Shown here piece after piece: positions 47,528 through 59,337 of a stretch of DNA of 64,000 bases. Numbering within the stretch: the first letter of the stretch is position 1; every line of letters begins with the position of its first letter. Under the pieces are notes generated by a model that did not search any database, was not told the origin of the DNA, and was given only the letters and a program-made list of their open reading frames with translations. The position numbers and the translations under genes were made by a program. Origin of the DNA: Floccularia luteovirens (taxonomy: Eukaryota > Basidiomycota > Agaricomycetes > Agaricales > Squamanitaceae); assembly GCA_009739215.1 (NCBI GenBank), contig VSJF01000006.1, forward strand, positions 1,798,001 through 1,862,000. Reading direction: 5' to 3'.

Positions 47528-50500
47528 CTACATGGGTGACACTATCCCTATACTAACCGGGCGCAACTGTTGTTGTTGCACGAAGTCAGGTGTCACATAA
47601 TCTTCGAATTCCAGTGCTGTTGCAAAGGTTCCATCAGAGACGAGCTGCAAGCCAGCCAGAGAAGCTCCCGAGCTGTCTAGGGACCATAAAGAAATCGCTA
47701 GAGTATTCGTTGACTGGCGTCGAAGTATTCTGCATACAATGTAAGAATTTAATTTTAAGTAGAAATATTGGACCATACCCTGCGGGTAGGACGAACAACG
47801 TTTGTGGTCTTATAAACGATCAGTAATCACATACTTCATAGAAAATTATATTTCATTACCCAATGTTATTAATATATTTCCCGACTTGCCACCCATTTAA
47901 ATAGATTTGGGCTCGGAAGTTGGACGTCATCACGCTTGGAGTGATTGATAACCGAACTGGAAAATCGACACCTTGCGGGAGACTCTGTGGATAGTCACGT
48001 TCGTCTCTTTATAGCTACTGAGAATTGTCGAAACGCACAAGATTGAAAGTGGTCCGGAAAAAGTTTATTCCAGCACCTGCAACTCCACCACCAGAGAGTG
48101 GAGTGCCTGATCGCCACGATGAGTCAGGGAATCCAGGAAGATGGGCACCGATCCGCTCAGCATACAGCCCGCCTTCATTCAAATACCCGCGGAAGGTGTC
48201 TGGAGCATTAGCCGCACCTCCCTAGAGCGAATGAGGTCAATTTATTGATGTAATCCTTTGATGCTCACCTGGTTTCCTTGTAGTTTCCAAAGGCCAAATG
48301 TAGTATTTCCACCTGCGATAGCGAAGCCTCTAATACCTCGTGGTTCTTTTCCTCCGTTCGCTGACATTACAAAACACAATCAGTACGATCACCTTCAAAA
48401 TAAATATGAACTCACTGCTTGTCTCTACAATTCTGACAAGGGCAGGCTTCTTATGAGCCAATTTCAAATTATTAGAAGGTCACTCACCCCATATGATCTA
48501 CAAGAACGATCAGCTCTGGATATGAAGTAACTAAAGATCACGCACCTTGAATGATAACGAAAACATTATCTTTCCCAACTCGTAACGAATTGGAAGGGAT
48601 GGTCCACGTGTTTGAAGTCATGCTGACTGAAGGACTACCTTGGCTGGAACCCAGAAACACCCCATTGAACCATGCTGAGTATGCTCCAGCAAAACCGTAT
48701 TGAACTGTTGTTGTTATCGATGTTTCTTTCCCACTGGCTGTAAAGTGACCTCTGAAAATCAAGTTCCCCCCGTAGAAACTATAACAAAACTCAATGAAAA
48801 CAAATACGTCCGAGGTTTTGCTTACTCACCCATACTGCTGCGAATACAGGACACGATTACCGGCAAGCGGTGGCAGGTTCGTGTACTATGAGACAATAGT
48901 TAACCAATTATTATAGCAGATCAAGAAAATAATAGCAACATTTGTCGTTGTGAGGTCCGCAGTTACAAAGGTGGAATCATCGAAATCTGGTTCGATCTCG
49001 GGTAGACTGCAGTTACAAAGTTTAGCTCCAGTTCTATAGGGACTTTTTTGCTACTCACCTTCCAGAAACCTTCCAGTTGTTCAATGTGGGTAAGTTGGTT
49101 ATGGCTATTGCACCATTGATAGTAGTGGTGAAAGTTCCATGGTTGCTTTTGGTGATAGCTAACTACTCGTCCAGTTCCATGTGAGCCCAGTGACAGCTGA
49201 AGGGTGCAATGAACACCAGAGGTGTAGTCCCATTAACGTCTCCTGTCTACAAAAGGGAATGATGGAACATTCTAGGACACAAGGCATTTAAATTTCCTCA
49301 CCAGAGCAAGAGTAGGACCAGAATATTGACGCTGTTCTAATGACATAAGGACCACCAACGAGGACACTTGAATAATTCCGATAAGCAGCGTCATATATCC
49401 ATAATACAAAAATGCCATACGTTGCATTAGATCCCACTGAGAAGAAATTCCCAAAGGTTCCACTTCCACTGATGATTGGGGCATGCCAAGTATTAGCAGT
49501 CGTTTTATCCATTATCAGAGCGACGATGACGTTACGGCCACTGGTAATGGTTACAGTTTGGAATCCACCAAGGGTACTATTTCAAAGTAAGCAGCCCATT
49601 AGCGAAGGCCGACGTGACACTGGGTGCAGAGACGGAGACTGTCGGTGAGGTTGCAAATTTGAAAGTTGTCTCCCCAGTTTGACCAGGGAGCGCATAAAGA
49701 ATGATATAATCAGTAGAATCTATGCTGCAAATGTAGTGATTGTAAGTAATAACCGAGATGTTTTAATCAATACGACCCACGTAGTCCATGTCATCACTCT
49801 AATGTAGCATTAGTAAATCAATTCAACTGTAACTTGGATGCATCACGCACTCTGCAGTTGAGTAAAGCATATTTGTCTGCGAAATGCCAAAGACATAGTC
49901 AGTCACAATGAACTTGCTCTCTCTTCCATTCAATGTCAATGAACCAGTCTGCGGGATCAACATAGAGCCCAGGGACGTTCTGACGGTCAGTTGGGTGGTT
50001 GTAAGTGCTGTTGAACTGGATAGAGCGGAAGGCGTCGGAATCAATCAACGAATAGATGTTTACACCCACGTTGATGCATCATGTCGTACAAAGTAGAAGC
50101 CTGCTCCTGTAGCCGCATTTCGCAATTCGGCTGTATGTATGAGCGATGACGTGGTGTAGTTTGTGCCGTTAGCAATGAGATCAGCCTGCAAGAGGTCACG
50201 AGAAACACGGAGGAATAATCCTGGAGTAATATTTCTAGATTCATTTTCGTACTCCATTTGGGGTTGCACTCGCCTTGGAGTCTCATCTCGTTCATCTTAG
50301 GGCCAGCCTACCCTATTTTCGTTTATTCCTGGACAAAACATGAAATTTGTTAAACCATCCAAGCTGAGCTGTAAGCTCACCACCACCATAATCGTACGAA
50401 GAATACCTGTGTCACCGGATATCTTAGTCTGTTAATATTCTATGAAGATGTTGCTTACACTGTAGGTTCAAGAGTTTGACCCCAGTTTGTTCCTCCAAAG

Positions 50501-52167
50501 AGCACTATGATAAAACAATGAGATGACGGCAATACATCCTCAAGCAGGAGTAAATACTGTATATGTCTATCCATTTAAGATGAGCACTATTGTTTTGCGT
50601 GATGTAAGGTGAGAGCTTACGAACTTAATATGGTAGCCGTTTGGGCACCAAGAATTACAATGAACATTAATATCGGAGATAAGAGTTCCAATATCATACT
50701 AGTTTTCTTTGTAAAAAACATTCTCTGCAAAGATGGTCAAGGAGAAGAAGTGAAGTAATGTCATATAGTCCTTACCGTAGTCCGCATCTGTAAGATCGTT
50801 GGCTGTATATTTTGTTATAGATTTCAACGAAGGTTGTGGTAGCAAATTGTAGACTTACAATACTTCTCATAACCTGTCCCGCCACGAGCAACAGATCCCC
50901 ACGGAAGAAGAAACCCGCCACCGAACTAGAACGAGTTTGATATCAATTATAGCAAGTGATATTCCGAAACTGGACATACCTCAGCTAAGCAAAGAGGATT
51001 ACTCGGGGCAACAGCTTTATGGGCTGAATAGTAGATTGATTGGACCTGAGCCCAACTGTTTGCGCCTTGTGGATAGGAGTCCCCACTGTTGAGGTCCGCT
51101 CGCTTAGTACTTTTGTTTGTACTGCATCAGGAGTATACTCGCCAATATATATCTACATGCGTCCCAGGTCGGTCGGGAGAAAAATTCCCAGCTTGTCCGG
51201 CATGCTGATCATTGTGAATGATCGCTAGATATGATCAACATTCTTGATTGCCCGGACATCTAGTTGTAAGAAACTCACGGACTACTATTCCATTAGCCCG
51301 GTAAAGATCAATTATGGCCTGCATGTATATGTTGTTGTTTGTGCTTGCACTGAATTCATTTTCAGCTTGTACTAGTATAACTGTGGAAGATATTTATCAT
51401 AAAACAAGGAATTCGTCAAGAAAAGTATGACTTACTAGGTCCACCATTAGTGATCTGGTTCTTTGCAATGATCTTAGAGATTGCAGTCATATACGGAGTC
51501 CAAGCTGTGAAGATCGCTTGTCAAAAAGTTCGTCGAATCACTAATAGTACGTACCTTGTGCATAACTGGGATTGTTGGTTCGTAGACTTCCTGCAATGTT
51601 TCCCACCCAGCCAGGAAATCCCCCACCAGTGGTTTCCGCATCTTCAAGCGGGTAAGATACTATTGAACGCAGTTCAATACAGCACATACTAATATAAGGC
51701 CCAGGTCTAGTTACAATCCCAATTAGTACTGTACGAAACACTTGAAAGGCGACAAGGATGTACCTGGCAATCATCCACAAACCAGCATTTTTGCCTTCGT
51801 CGATGAATCGTTGAATGTCCCGATAAGTGCCCTGCTGAAAATCACCTTGACTTCCGTTTGTTGAAGGGACCGGAAAATGTGTGGCCCAGTTGACGTAGAA
51901 GGAAACCGCATTAAATCCATTGCTCTTGACCTTCTGGAAGATATCTGCCCATAAGTTTGGGTTTCCGGGCAGCCTCCATGGATGAACCTCAGCAGACAAG
52001 ATAAAAACACGTTGGCCATGAATAAACAAGGAGTGGGAGTCCCATGCGACGTCGTTCGTCAGACCAGTTGAATTCCTCTTTTGAAGGTCGGAGCCTGTAC
52101 CCCACCCCAGAGAAGCTGCCACGCCGGACAAAAACAGTAGACCCAGCCAGTGCAGAAATGCGACCAT
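47528..52167 (-). CDS. lacA: Beta-galactosidase, GH35, secreted, intron-rich
   Basis: Minus strand from ATG 52167; exon 1 is 52167-51764. A signal peptide ([21 protein letters not shown]) is followed by [20 protein letters not shown] and [18 protein letters not shown]. Catalytic segments are VQAENEF (acid/base Glu) and CLAEFGGGF (nucleophile Glu), then MLFGGTNWG. Beta-galactosidase domains 2 to 5 follow ([47 protein letters not shown]), ending with [15 protein letters not shown]. Around 20 short introns interrupt it; not all borders were fixed. One looks like a GC-AG intron (near 51150, VDIY/GDSYP junction). GH35 enzymes remove terminal beta-galactose from pectin and hemicellulose side chains outside the cell. 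No clear inactivating change was seen. Confidence 0.85.
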
Positions 52168-54893
52168 TGCGAGTTGCGAGCGTCTGTAGAATAGGGCATC
52201 ATCTGCTTTTATGCAGAATGTCCAGTTGTACAGCTGGTAAGCGGACCGTAGGGATACACGTCGTACAGAGCAGCATCTTGCAATGAGGCCAGCTGACGGA
52301 TTGAGAGCTTCGTTGTCTGATGGCGGATGTGCCAAGCGGACCGTCCCGTTATACCTTCTCGACCCTTACTCTGCCTTCACGGACTGCCCGAATCTTCACT
52401 TTACACTACTGCACACTCACTCACGATTCGTCGTTCGTGCCAAATAATCGACCGAACTGTCGATGCTGTTTACGAAAAAATAAGTTTTAGACTTGCTTTT
52501 TGGGATCACTGGCAGCAAGCCGGTCTCACATACTTTAGATGGATTAGATAACGTAATGTTATTGTTTATTCAATAGCGTTCCACTTATTTAATCTCGAAG
52601 CTGGTGTAGGTGCTTGTGGATACATTATCACAAATTTTCTGAGAAGGTGAGGTATAGGATGTGCATATGCACGCATATATGATGCAGTGCACAAAAATAT
52701 ATAAAAAGTGGCACAAATGCAGCGATATGCTATAGGACATAATCCAATTTATGTTGCTACTCAACGGAAGCGGATTGTTTACAGCTGTTTGGATAATTAT
52801 CTGAACATTGAGATTTTTCTGCGTTATTGGTTCAACTAAATCGTGTAATCTGATAAGTGTATACATATATCATCATGCCTGATTGGTGATTAATTGATTG
52901 GCAACAATGTTAATGTCATGCGAGATGACCCTCCCTGGGTCGGAAGTGCTGTGTGAATTTTGGCGACTTCATGACTAGTCGCTCGGCCGGGCTCATCACT
53001 GAGTCTGACTCCAGTAGTAGCAGCTGCTGGACTCATGGGATGATCATATAGTCCGCCCAAAAAGGTGCCAGGTCAAAGAAGGCTCAGCAGTTCGACTCTA
53101 GCTTTGCAGTGTCAGTGGTAGGACAATTGTACTCATTCCTCTCACCGCCATCTTGTCTCGCTCTTGTGTTCGTTTGTACTAATACTCGTGTACCTGTTAT
53201 TTATATTCCTTGTCGAATTAACGCGCTTTCCTTCTGCTCACTCAGTCTGCCTCGCTAACTCGTACCTTGACAATAACACTCTGCCGTTTCACATGTTGTC
53301 CGTGTTATATTCTCCATTTTTCCTTTCTCTGTTTCTTATTGTTACATACTTGTCTTACTGTTTGCTTCTTTGTTGGGGGATTACCGAAATGGTATCATTG
53401 ATTATAGTTTTTGGGAGGACCCATACCCTGAAGAATCATCATTTCCCAAGGCTGCAGGCTGTGCACCCATCTCGATTGCTTCGCTCTCCTGTCTGAAGCT
53501 GTCTCCAAATTCCGTGCACGTTGGATCAGCCCAACTTAAACCAATCCCGAAGTTGCAAGTCGAGCGGCACTGTGGAAGAGATCATTCGATACCTAAATGG
53601 CAGATCTGAATTAGAGCCATATCTCCTTACTTTATGTTTACAATTGGGGGTCAAGTGGAACTGAAGTGTGAGGATGAATTCACAAAAACCAACCATTACG
53701 CCACGCAGACAGCAATCTGCATCATATTGTACAGCGTCTCTTGTATATGATCAGATGTTGATGTACTCTACAAATTTGTCGAGGATCCAGTATATGACAC
53801 ATTTGATCATATCAAACCCCACACTTTGTAGTACGCGCCAACCAAAGTTATTGATCGTGTGGGGAGGGTAACCCCGTTGAGTTCGGTAGAGACGAAGGTG
53901 ATGGAGAGGGTTTAATTATGTTCTTCAGGAGTTAAGAGCGTTTCGGATAAAAGATGTATAGGTGTAAAACAGTTACAGGCTTGAGCAGTATTAGGTAGGA
54001 AGTGAAAGAAAGAGTGAAAGAGAATTGCAGGAAACAGTTGTCTAGACAAAGGAAATCATAGGTGAAAGGCAAAATGTGCGTGCGCATACAATCTAATCTT
54101 ATCCGGAATCATGTAAGGCATATTATGTGATAAGGAAAGGAAACAGAAATGGAAAGGAAACTGCATCCAAGGATAGCCCGAAGGACTATCCCACAATTGA
54201 GATTGAGATCGATTGAGGCAACGAGAAGCGTGGGATGACCTCCTAGGCATTGGTTTAGCTATTAAGCTTACACGACAGCCATGTAGTAAGGTCATGGAGG
54301 TTGCTAAGGGTTTGAGTAATTTGGATGAAATGCGGGGAACGGGACGGCCTTCAGGAATGCTAAGGTGAGTAGAGGTGGGCATAGATGTATCATTGAAAGA
54401 AGTGGCTCCATATTCTCTGGTGACTTGATTATAGGTAACGAAGATCGTGGTGAGGGTCATTGCTTATGCGACCCTTCTTCTAGACCTATTGACAATTCAT
54501 AGCTTTTGTTCATGTGTTATAACCTGATTAAATAACTATATTCCAAGATAAATCATATTCAAAAATGTACAGAACTGTCCTGTCACTAATTTGGATAACG
54601 ATGCCAAGTGAGAAAGGGTTATCGCTCTCCGTGGAAAGGAACACAACAGAATTGAGATCTAGGAGGTGGTGTGAGGCATAAGGGAAGGGGGGCTGTGACG
54701 TTTGAAAGGACGTCGATGCGGTCCGGGTGAAGGGATGGAATGTTATTACATTTCGTAAGTAGCACCAATCATACGTACATATGACTACCACAAAAACCTG
54801 GACCCGTGAGTAAGGTAGAATGTGGGTTATCCATGCTCCTCCTGGGCTAGTGGTAACTTAGTAGGCAGCCAGTTTATCATTCAGGGCCCGAAG
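52168..54893. other. Intergenic, no confident gene
   Basis: The upstream part is the promoter of the minus-strand GH35 gene. A C/T-rich stretch at about 53130-53380 looks like a fungal 5' leader, followed by an ORF from 53370 (WEDPYPEESSFPKAAGCAP), but no gene could be built. A minus-strand 134-codon ORF (54460-54056) is open but resembles nothing I know. Confidence 0.35.
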
Positions 54894-56040
54894 TTCCGAG
54901 TCCGTAAGGAGTCGGTCTTATAACCGGGATTTTTTGTTCGTTTCAAGCTTGACGTGGGAAAATGTGCACGTGATAATTGGCACAGACATTTTGTGTTCGT
55001 TCCAAGCTTGACGTGGGAACTCTGCACGTGATAATTGGCAAAGGCAGTTTTCGTTCGTTTCAAGCTTGACGTGGGAACTCTGCACGTGATAATTGGCATA
55101 CACATTTTGTGTTCGTCTCAAGCTTGATGTGGGAAAAATGGTTCTGCTGAAGAAGTGTGTATGCCCTCAGACAATGTGCTGTTTACTATATATCAGGGAC
55201 GTAAGGCTATTTTTTCTGCATGACAAAACCTGCTATGGTTCATTGGGAAGAAGGTGAGGAAAATTTTTTTTTGTTTTTGTTTTTGTTTTGAGAATGTTAG
55301 TTGAGTGGTTTTGACTTGTCTTCAAAACCATTAATTTTATATTGTATCTGGTACATTAGTGTAGAAAAGGTACAGATTGTGGAGAAGGGAGAGCAAAAGG
55401 CAGGAGGTTTGTTGTATAGGGAATATGTGTATATCAGAGAAGTAGGTACATTGTAACATATGATAGTATTGGTGTATGTCAAGTAATGTAGGTGATTAGA
55501 GGAAACGTTTCGTTGAATGAATGTCGATTTTAAAGAGAATGAGTGGACAGAAATGCTCGCATTTGGTATAGATCGAAAGAGGATGTTGAGGAGAACTTAT
55601 GTGCAAATTTGCGAAAGGTAGCGTCAAGAAATGCAGTCTGTAGAGTGTTTACATTGCAAAATTTGAATTGTACACTGCTTAAAAATACTTTGATGCGTGT
55701 TTTGATGCGATCAGAAAAGCTGTGCTTGATTTGATTTCGCGTTATCGTAGTGAGTGTGGTGAGTATTGCGACCGTGGGAAAATGCATTTTAACCTTCGGA
55801 TTTCATGCTGTGTACATTGTGGATGTGAGACGCTTCTAGTTGATTGAAAGGTGTAGAATTTGATGCTGAAAGATTTGGACAAGTTTTGGGTGAGAAATGG
55901 TATATTTTCCTTCATGTCTTCGCATTTTTGTAACTAAAATTCTATGACCTAAATACCATGCTATGAGTTTGGTAGATAATTGTAATATTCCAATAATGGA
56001 CTCGGATATGCCATGCAGAGCAATGGCCCATATCCCCAAG
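54894..56040 (+). mobile_element. Helentron/HINE-like non-autonomous element, copy C (1147 bp)
   Basis: Plus orientation: starts TTCCGAGTCCG and ends ATATCCCCAAG. The inverted GGACTCGGA and the hairpin GCCAT-gcagagca-ATGGC lie within 45 bp of the 3' end. Host bases on the two sides (GAAG / TCCAGG) show no duplication, and the base after the insertion is T, as at both other copies. Four 58 bp minisatellite units run from 54944 to about 55135. It lacks about 300 bp present in copy A but keeps the ORF 55787-55530 (minus) with few changes. Confidence 0.7.
54944..55135 (+). repeat. 58 bp minisatellite, four units, inside element copy C
   Basis: CAAGCTTGACGTGGGA (last unit GATGTGGGA) starts at 54944, 55003, 55061 and 55119, spacings 59, 58 and 58. 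Each unit also holds CACGTGATAATTGGCA. Copies A and B have about two and three units. Confidence 0.85.
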
Positions 56041-57427
56041 TCCAGGAAGTAAGGTGCAGCAATGCGACGGATGTTGAAGAGCGGGTCAACAACCCGTTAG
56101 AATAAAGGAATGACGATCTATCTGAGAGAGCCCCAGATCTTTGCTATAGGTCTTATTAATGTTGATGGCAATGCTCGGTTACTCCCTGCCTGCGGCTTTT
56201 CAAATTAATTGGAACAAGTTAGGCAAGTGATTCCTTGTAATCTTCAAGGGTCGATGCAAGGTCCATGGTTTCGCAATACACTACGACAGGGATGTAGGGA
56301 TATCCGCATCATCGATCCGACTGTCATCTTGCTACGAAATCTCTCTTAGGTCGTCCGTTTCACTGCCTTCGTTTCTTCCCTGTGAATTTTTTTTGACTTT
56401 TAGGATGGTAGTCCGGACTCCTCGCTGCCACCCCATGCAATGACGTAATTCATTCCCTCCTCCATCCATACATACCCCTCCCTCTCCCCTCCACCCATAC
56501 CCCTCCCTTTCCTCCACAAAACGGTAGCGGGTTCCGCCGTGCACAAGTGCGGCCTTATCCTTATTTTATTCTAAGCGACTCTCGGTTTTATTTTGCGAAA
56601 AAGAAGGGTGATTTGAAGTAGTATCAAGAAAGCACTTTGTCACATCATCACACTTGCCATATCTGTTAGAACAGTGAGACAGAGTTGGAAAAAAAGTGTT
56701 ACAAATGGGGTAAGATGTTTTCAAAGGGAGTAATCGACATATGTGATGTGAGGCGAGCTTCCGAAAACTGTGTTCAAGATCTCTCAAACGCCATAAACAT
56801 CTCACTTTCCGCTCTATAAGGCATGTGAATTTTTTTTTTCTATTGTGTTCAATGATATATCAAAGCCAATTTAAAAGTAACTGCACAAGCAGATGTACCG
56901 CGAGCCCAGATTGATCGGTGGGAAACCACCGCCGTGGAATTGCCTAACAGTTAAACCATCATCGATTCATCCATTAACCAATCGTTAACGTACGATTGAT
57001 TTGGCAACGGGAACCGCCCCCTAGTAGTGTTGCACTATTGTTTCTTCTCCACACTTTTAACCCTGTAACCCATAGCAGACAAGATTTCAGGGTTCGGAAT
57101 TCTGGGTGCTGGGTGCTATGTCCAGCGGTTATCCCCTCGAACTGCCTTGCCTGGCTTTCATTAAACCGGCGCTTCGGTTCAAAAGACTTATATATTCAAC
57201 CTCCTTAGCCTTATAAAAAATTGTACCCCACCAAGCCACCGAGTCGCCACACACCTAGCTACAGCTGCTAATGGAATCGGGTATGTCATCACATTGTAGC
57301 AGGTACCCGAAGGTATAACTCTGAATGACGTTCCATAGTAGCTCTAACAGATACTGCAGGCTCTCATAAGCCACAGACATGGTCTGAGGAGCACACACCG
57401 ACAAGCATAGACAATGTTTATGATCAA
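56041..57427. other. Intergenic, no gene seen
   Basis: Contains a C-rich tract (about 56450-56520) and short ORFs only. The right end is the promoter region of metzincin 3. Confidence 0.35.
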
Positions 57428-58470
57428 ATGGCCCACGGTAAGCTAAGAGTTATGAGTATGTCTTTTATTGTCTCCTATCAAAGCATTCTAGGACCAAATT
57501 GCATGCGCGCCGTATTTACTAACAAGGACAATATGTGGAGTAACGGTGTGGTAAGATGATAGTTTATCTCATTTATGCAGTTACAGATTGAATATATTTA
57601 TACAGAGCCTAACATACAGCTTTGTATGTCCTTTTGGTACTAGACAACAACAGAAGAAGGTTCACAAAGCTATGCATGATTGGATGAAACACGCAAACGT
57701 CAACTTCATTTATGTGAAAGAGGGCGGTAAAATTCGCATCTGTTTTGATGTCAATTCAAATCAGGGTTCGTGGTCATTTGTCGGTCGAAATGTCGAGATC
57801 ATACAACATAACAAACCAACAATGAACTTGGATTGTATTGGAAACTCAAAGAACGTAACAGACATGGAACGAGGAACACTGCTTCACGAGATTGACCATA
57901 CCCTCGGCTTGTACCACGAGCCTCAATCACCTCGACGCGATGAGAAGTTGAAGCTAAACAAATGTGGTAAGGCCCCAAGCATAATTTTTATGACCGTTAA
58001 ATATTAATACAGTGCGATAGTCATCATCTCACATTATACTGAAACTCACCGCTGGGCGGAAAACAATGTCTGGAACCAAATACTGAACATAGAGAGAAAT
58101 GTCAGCAACTTCTCAGAGATGGACCTGAGCTCAGTCATGATGTGTGTGCTTGTCTCTATGTCCTTAACCAAGGACATTAGTACTGAACTCAGATCAACAA
58201 TACAGGTATCCTCTGACTTTAGGAATGGACGATGGGAAGGTGTGTTTGGCACAAAACACAGATTTTTCGGATCGAGACAAGGCCTTTATAGCGTTGAATT
58301 ACCCATACTTTGGTAGGAGCGCAAAGCGGCGTCATTATATTAATCATGCGTTGGACATCGCTGGAATCAAGGGGGTGCGTCGTGATGCCATCCGTAATAG
58401 CTATGATTGTGGTGATTGGCAAGAGATGCGGAATCAATTATCACAGCATAGCCTGTTATCTTTCAATTAA
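57428..58470 (+). CDS. Astacin-like zinc metalloprotease (metzincin 3)
   Basis: Proposed exons are 57428-57437 (ATG GCC CAC G), 57492-57550, 57606-57966, 58021-58141 and 58206-58470. An unspliced start at ATG 57458 is also in frame and gives 279 residues. Features are SLTYSFVCPFGT, GSWSFVGRNVE, PTMNLDCIGNSKNV, zinc site HEIDHTLGLYHEPQSP and Met-turn SVMMY. All three His ligands and the catalytic Glu are kept, although the family's HEIGH is HEIDH and HEHQSP is HEPQSP. Exon 2 and exon 4 lengths (361 and 265) match the paralogues. Its last intron is a normal 64 nt, which shows what metzincin 2 looked like before the insertions. No signal peptide is visible. Confidence 0.82.
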
Positions 58471-59337
58471 CTAAAGAAATGTAATAAGTGTGTTTCATAT
58501 ATTTCAGAATAGATATATTGTGGCTATTGTTGGAAGACACCATCTTGAGTTCGTATGGACGAGGATGAACGAAGAGCTAAGTATTTATCTCATGTATTTG
58601 GAGTGTTTCTGGTTTTCTCTGCCTTTCTGATAATGATTAGAGTACAAGTAGTGAAAGAAAAGGTAAATGGGTGCTTAAGCGGTGGTGAAAATCAGAAGAA
58701 AGGGGAACCGGTGAAAAGAAAAGGTGCCATCCAAGCAAGAAAATCTCGCCGACCTTACCCCCCACTGCTCAGCGCTCAATGTTAAAACGTTAAACGCTTA
58801 GGTGCGGCCGCTTTCCATAAGTGGGCAAGGCCATGCTCTGTACCTCCGGAATCTAATCAGTGTTTACATAAGTAGTCATGTGATTCATAACCAGGAACCT
58901 CCCTCTGAGATATATTCGAAAAACTATGTTTCCTTCAGAATGCCTCAGGTGCTGTACCTAGCCCATACGATATTATTAATTGGCTCAGACGTAATTTATC
59001 ACAATCACAACCTTTATGGATGGCCTGTGCTATAAACACCCTACAAATTTCATTTTCCCGGGTGGTCATATGGTCTTCGAAAGGTGAATGTTATCCCATC
59101 AAATTTTCTTCACAGCTGTCAAAGTGCGCTCATCTAGCCTTATACAGGACTCTGGGCGTCAGAAACCTCACATGTAAACCAGATCATTCTTCGAATGAAT
59201 TCGACCTTACAGCTCTAAACTGACGCCCGTCGTTTTGCTCCCACCACCCACGGCGCCCACGGTACGTCCTTCCACTCTTTTTCTCTTGTTCCTCGTCTCA
59301 ATAATCGGATAGAATAACCCAATATTCTTTTCGGCCA
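58471..59337. other. Intergenic; promoter of the NACHT-WD40 gene at the right
   Basis: No convincing gene. A 76-codon ORF at 58555 has one hydrophobic segment followed by a basic tail but resembles nothing known. C/T-rich sequence at about 59235-59300 probably belongs to the 5' leader of the next gene. Confidence 0.4.

Noticed and set aside
53060..53130. Possible tRNA (a GTTCGACTC-like B box near 53090)
   Set aside because: No A box at a fitting distance and no cloverleaf pairing could be made.
54056..54460. 134-codon minus-strand open frame
   Set aside because: No recognisable motif, no clear start context and no intron-extended homologue; kept only as a remark in the intergenic entry.
57434..57550. 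Unspliced start of metzincin 3 at 57458
   Set aside because: Not excluded, but the GTAAGC...TTCTAG intron with an upstream ATG gives a join at the place where the paralogue also has AG before GACCA, so the spliced start was preferred.
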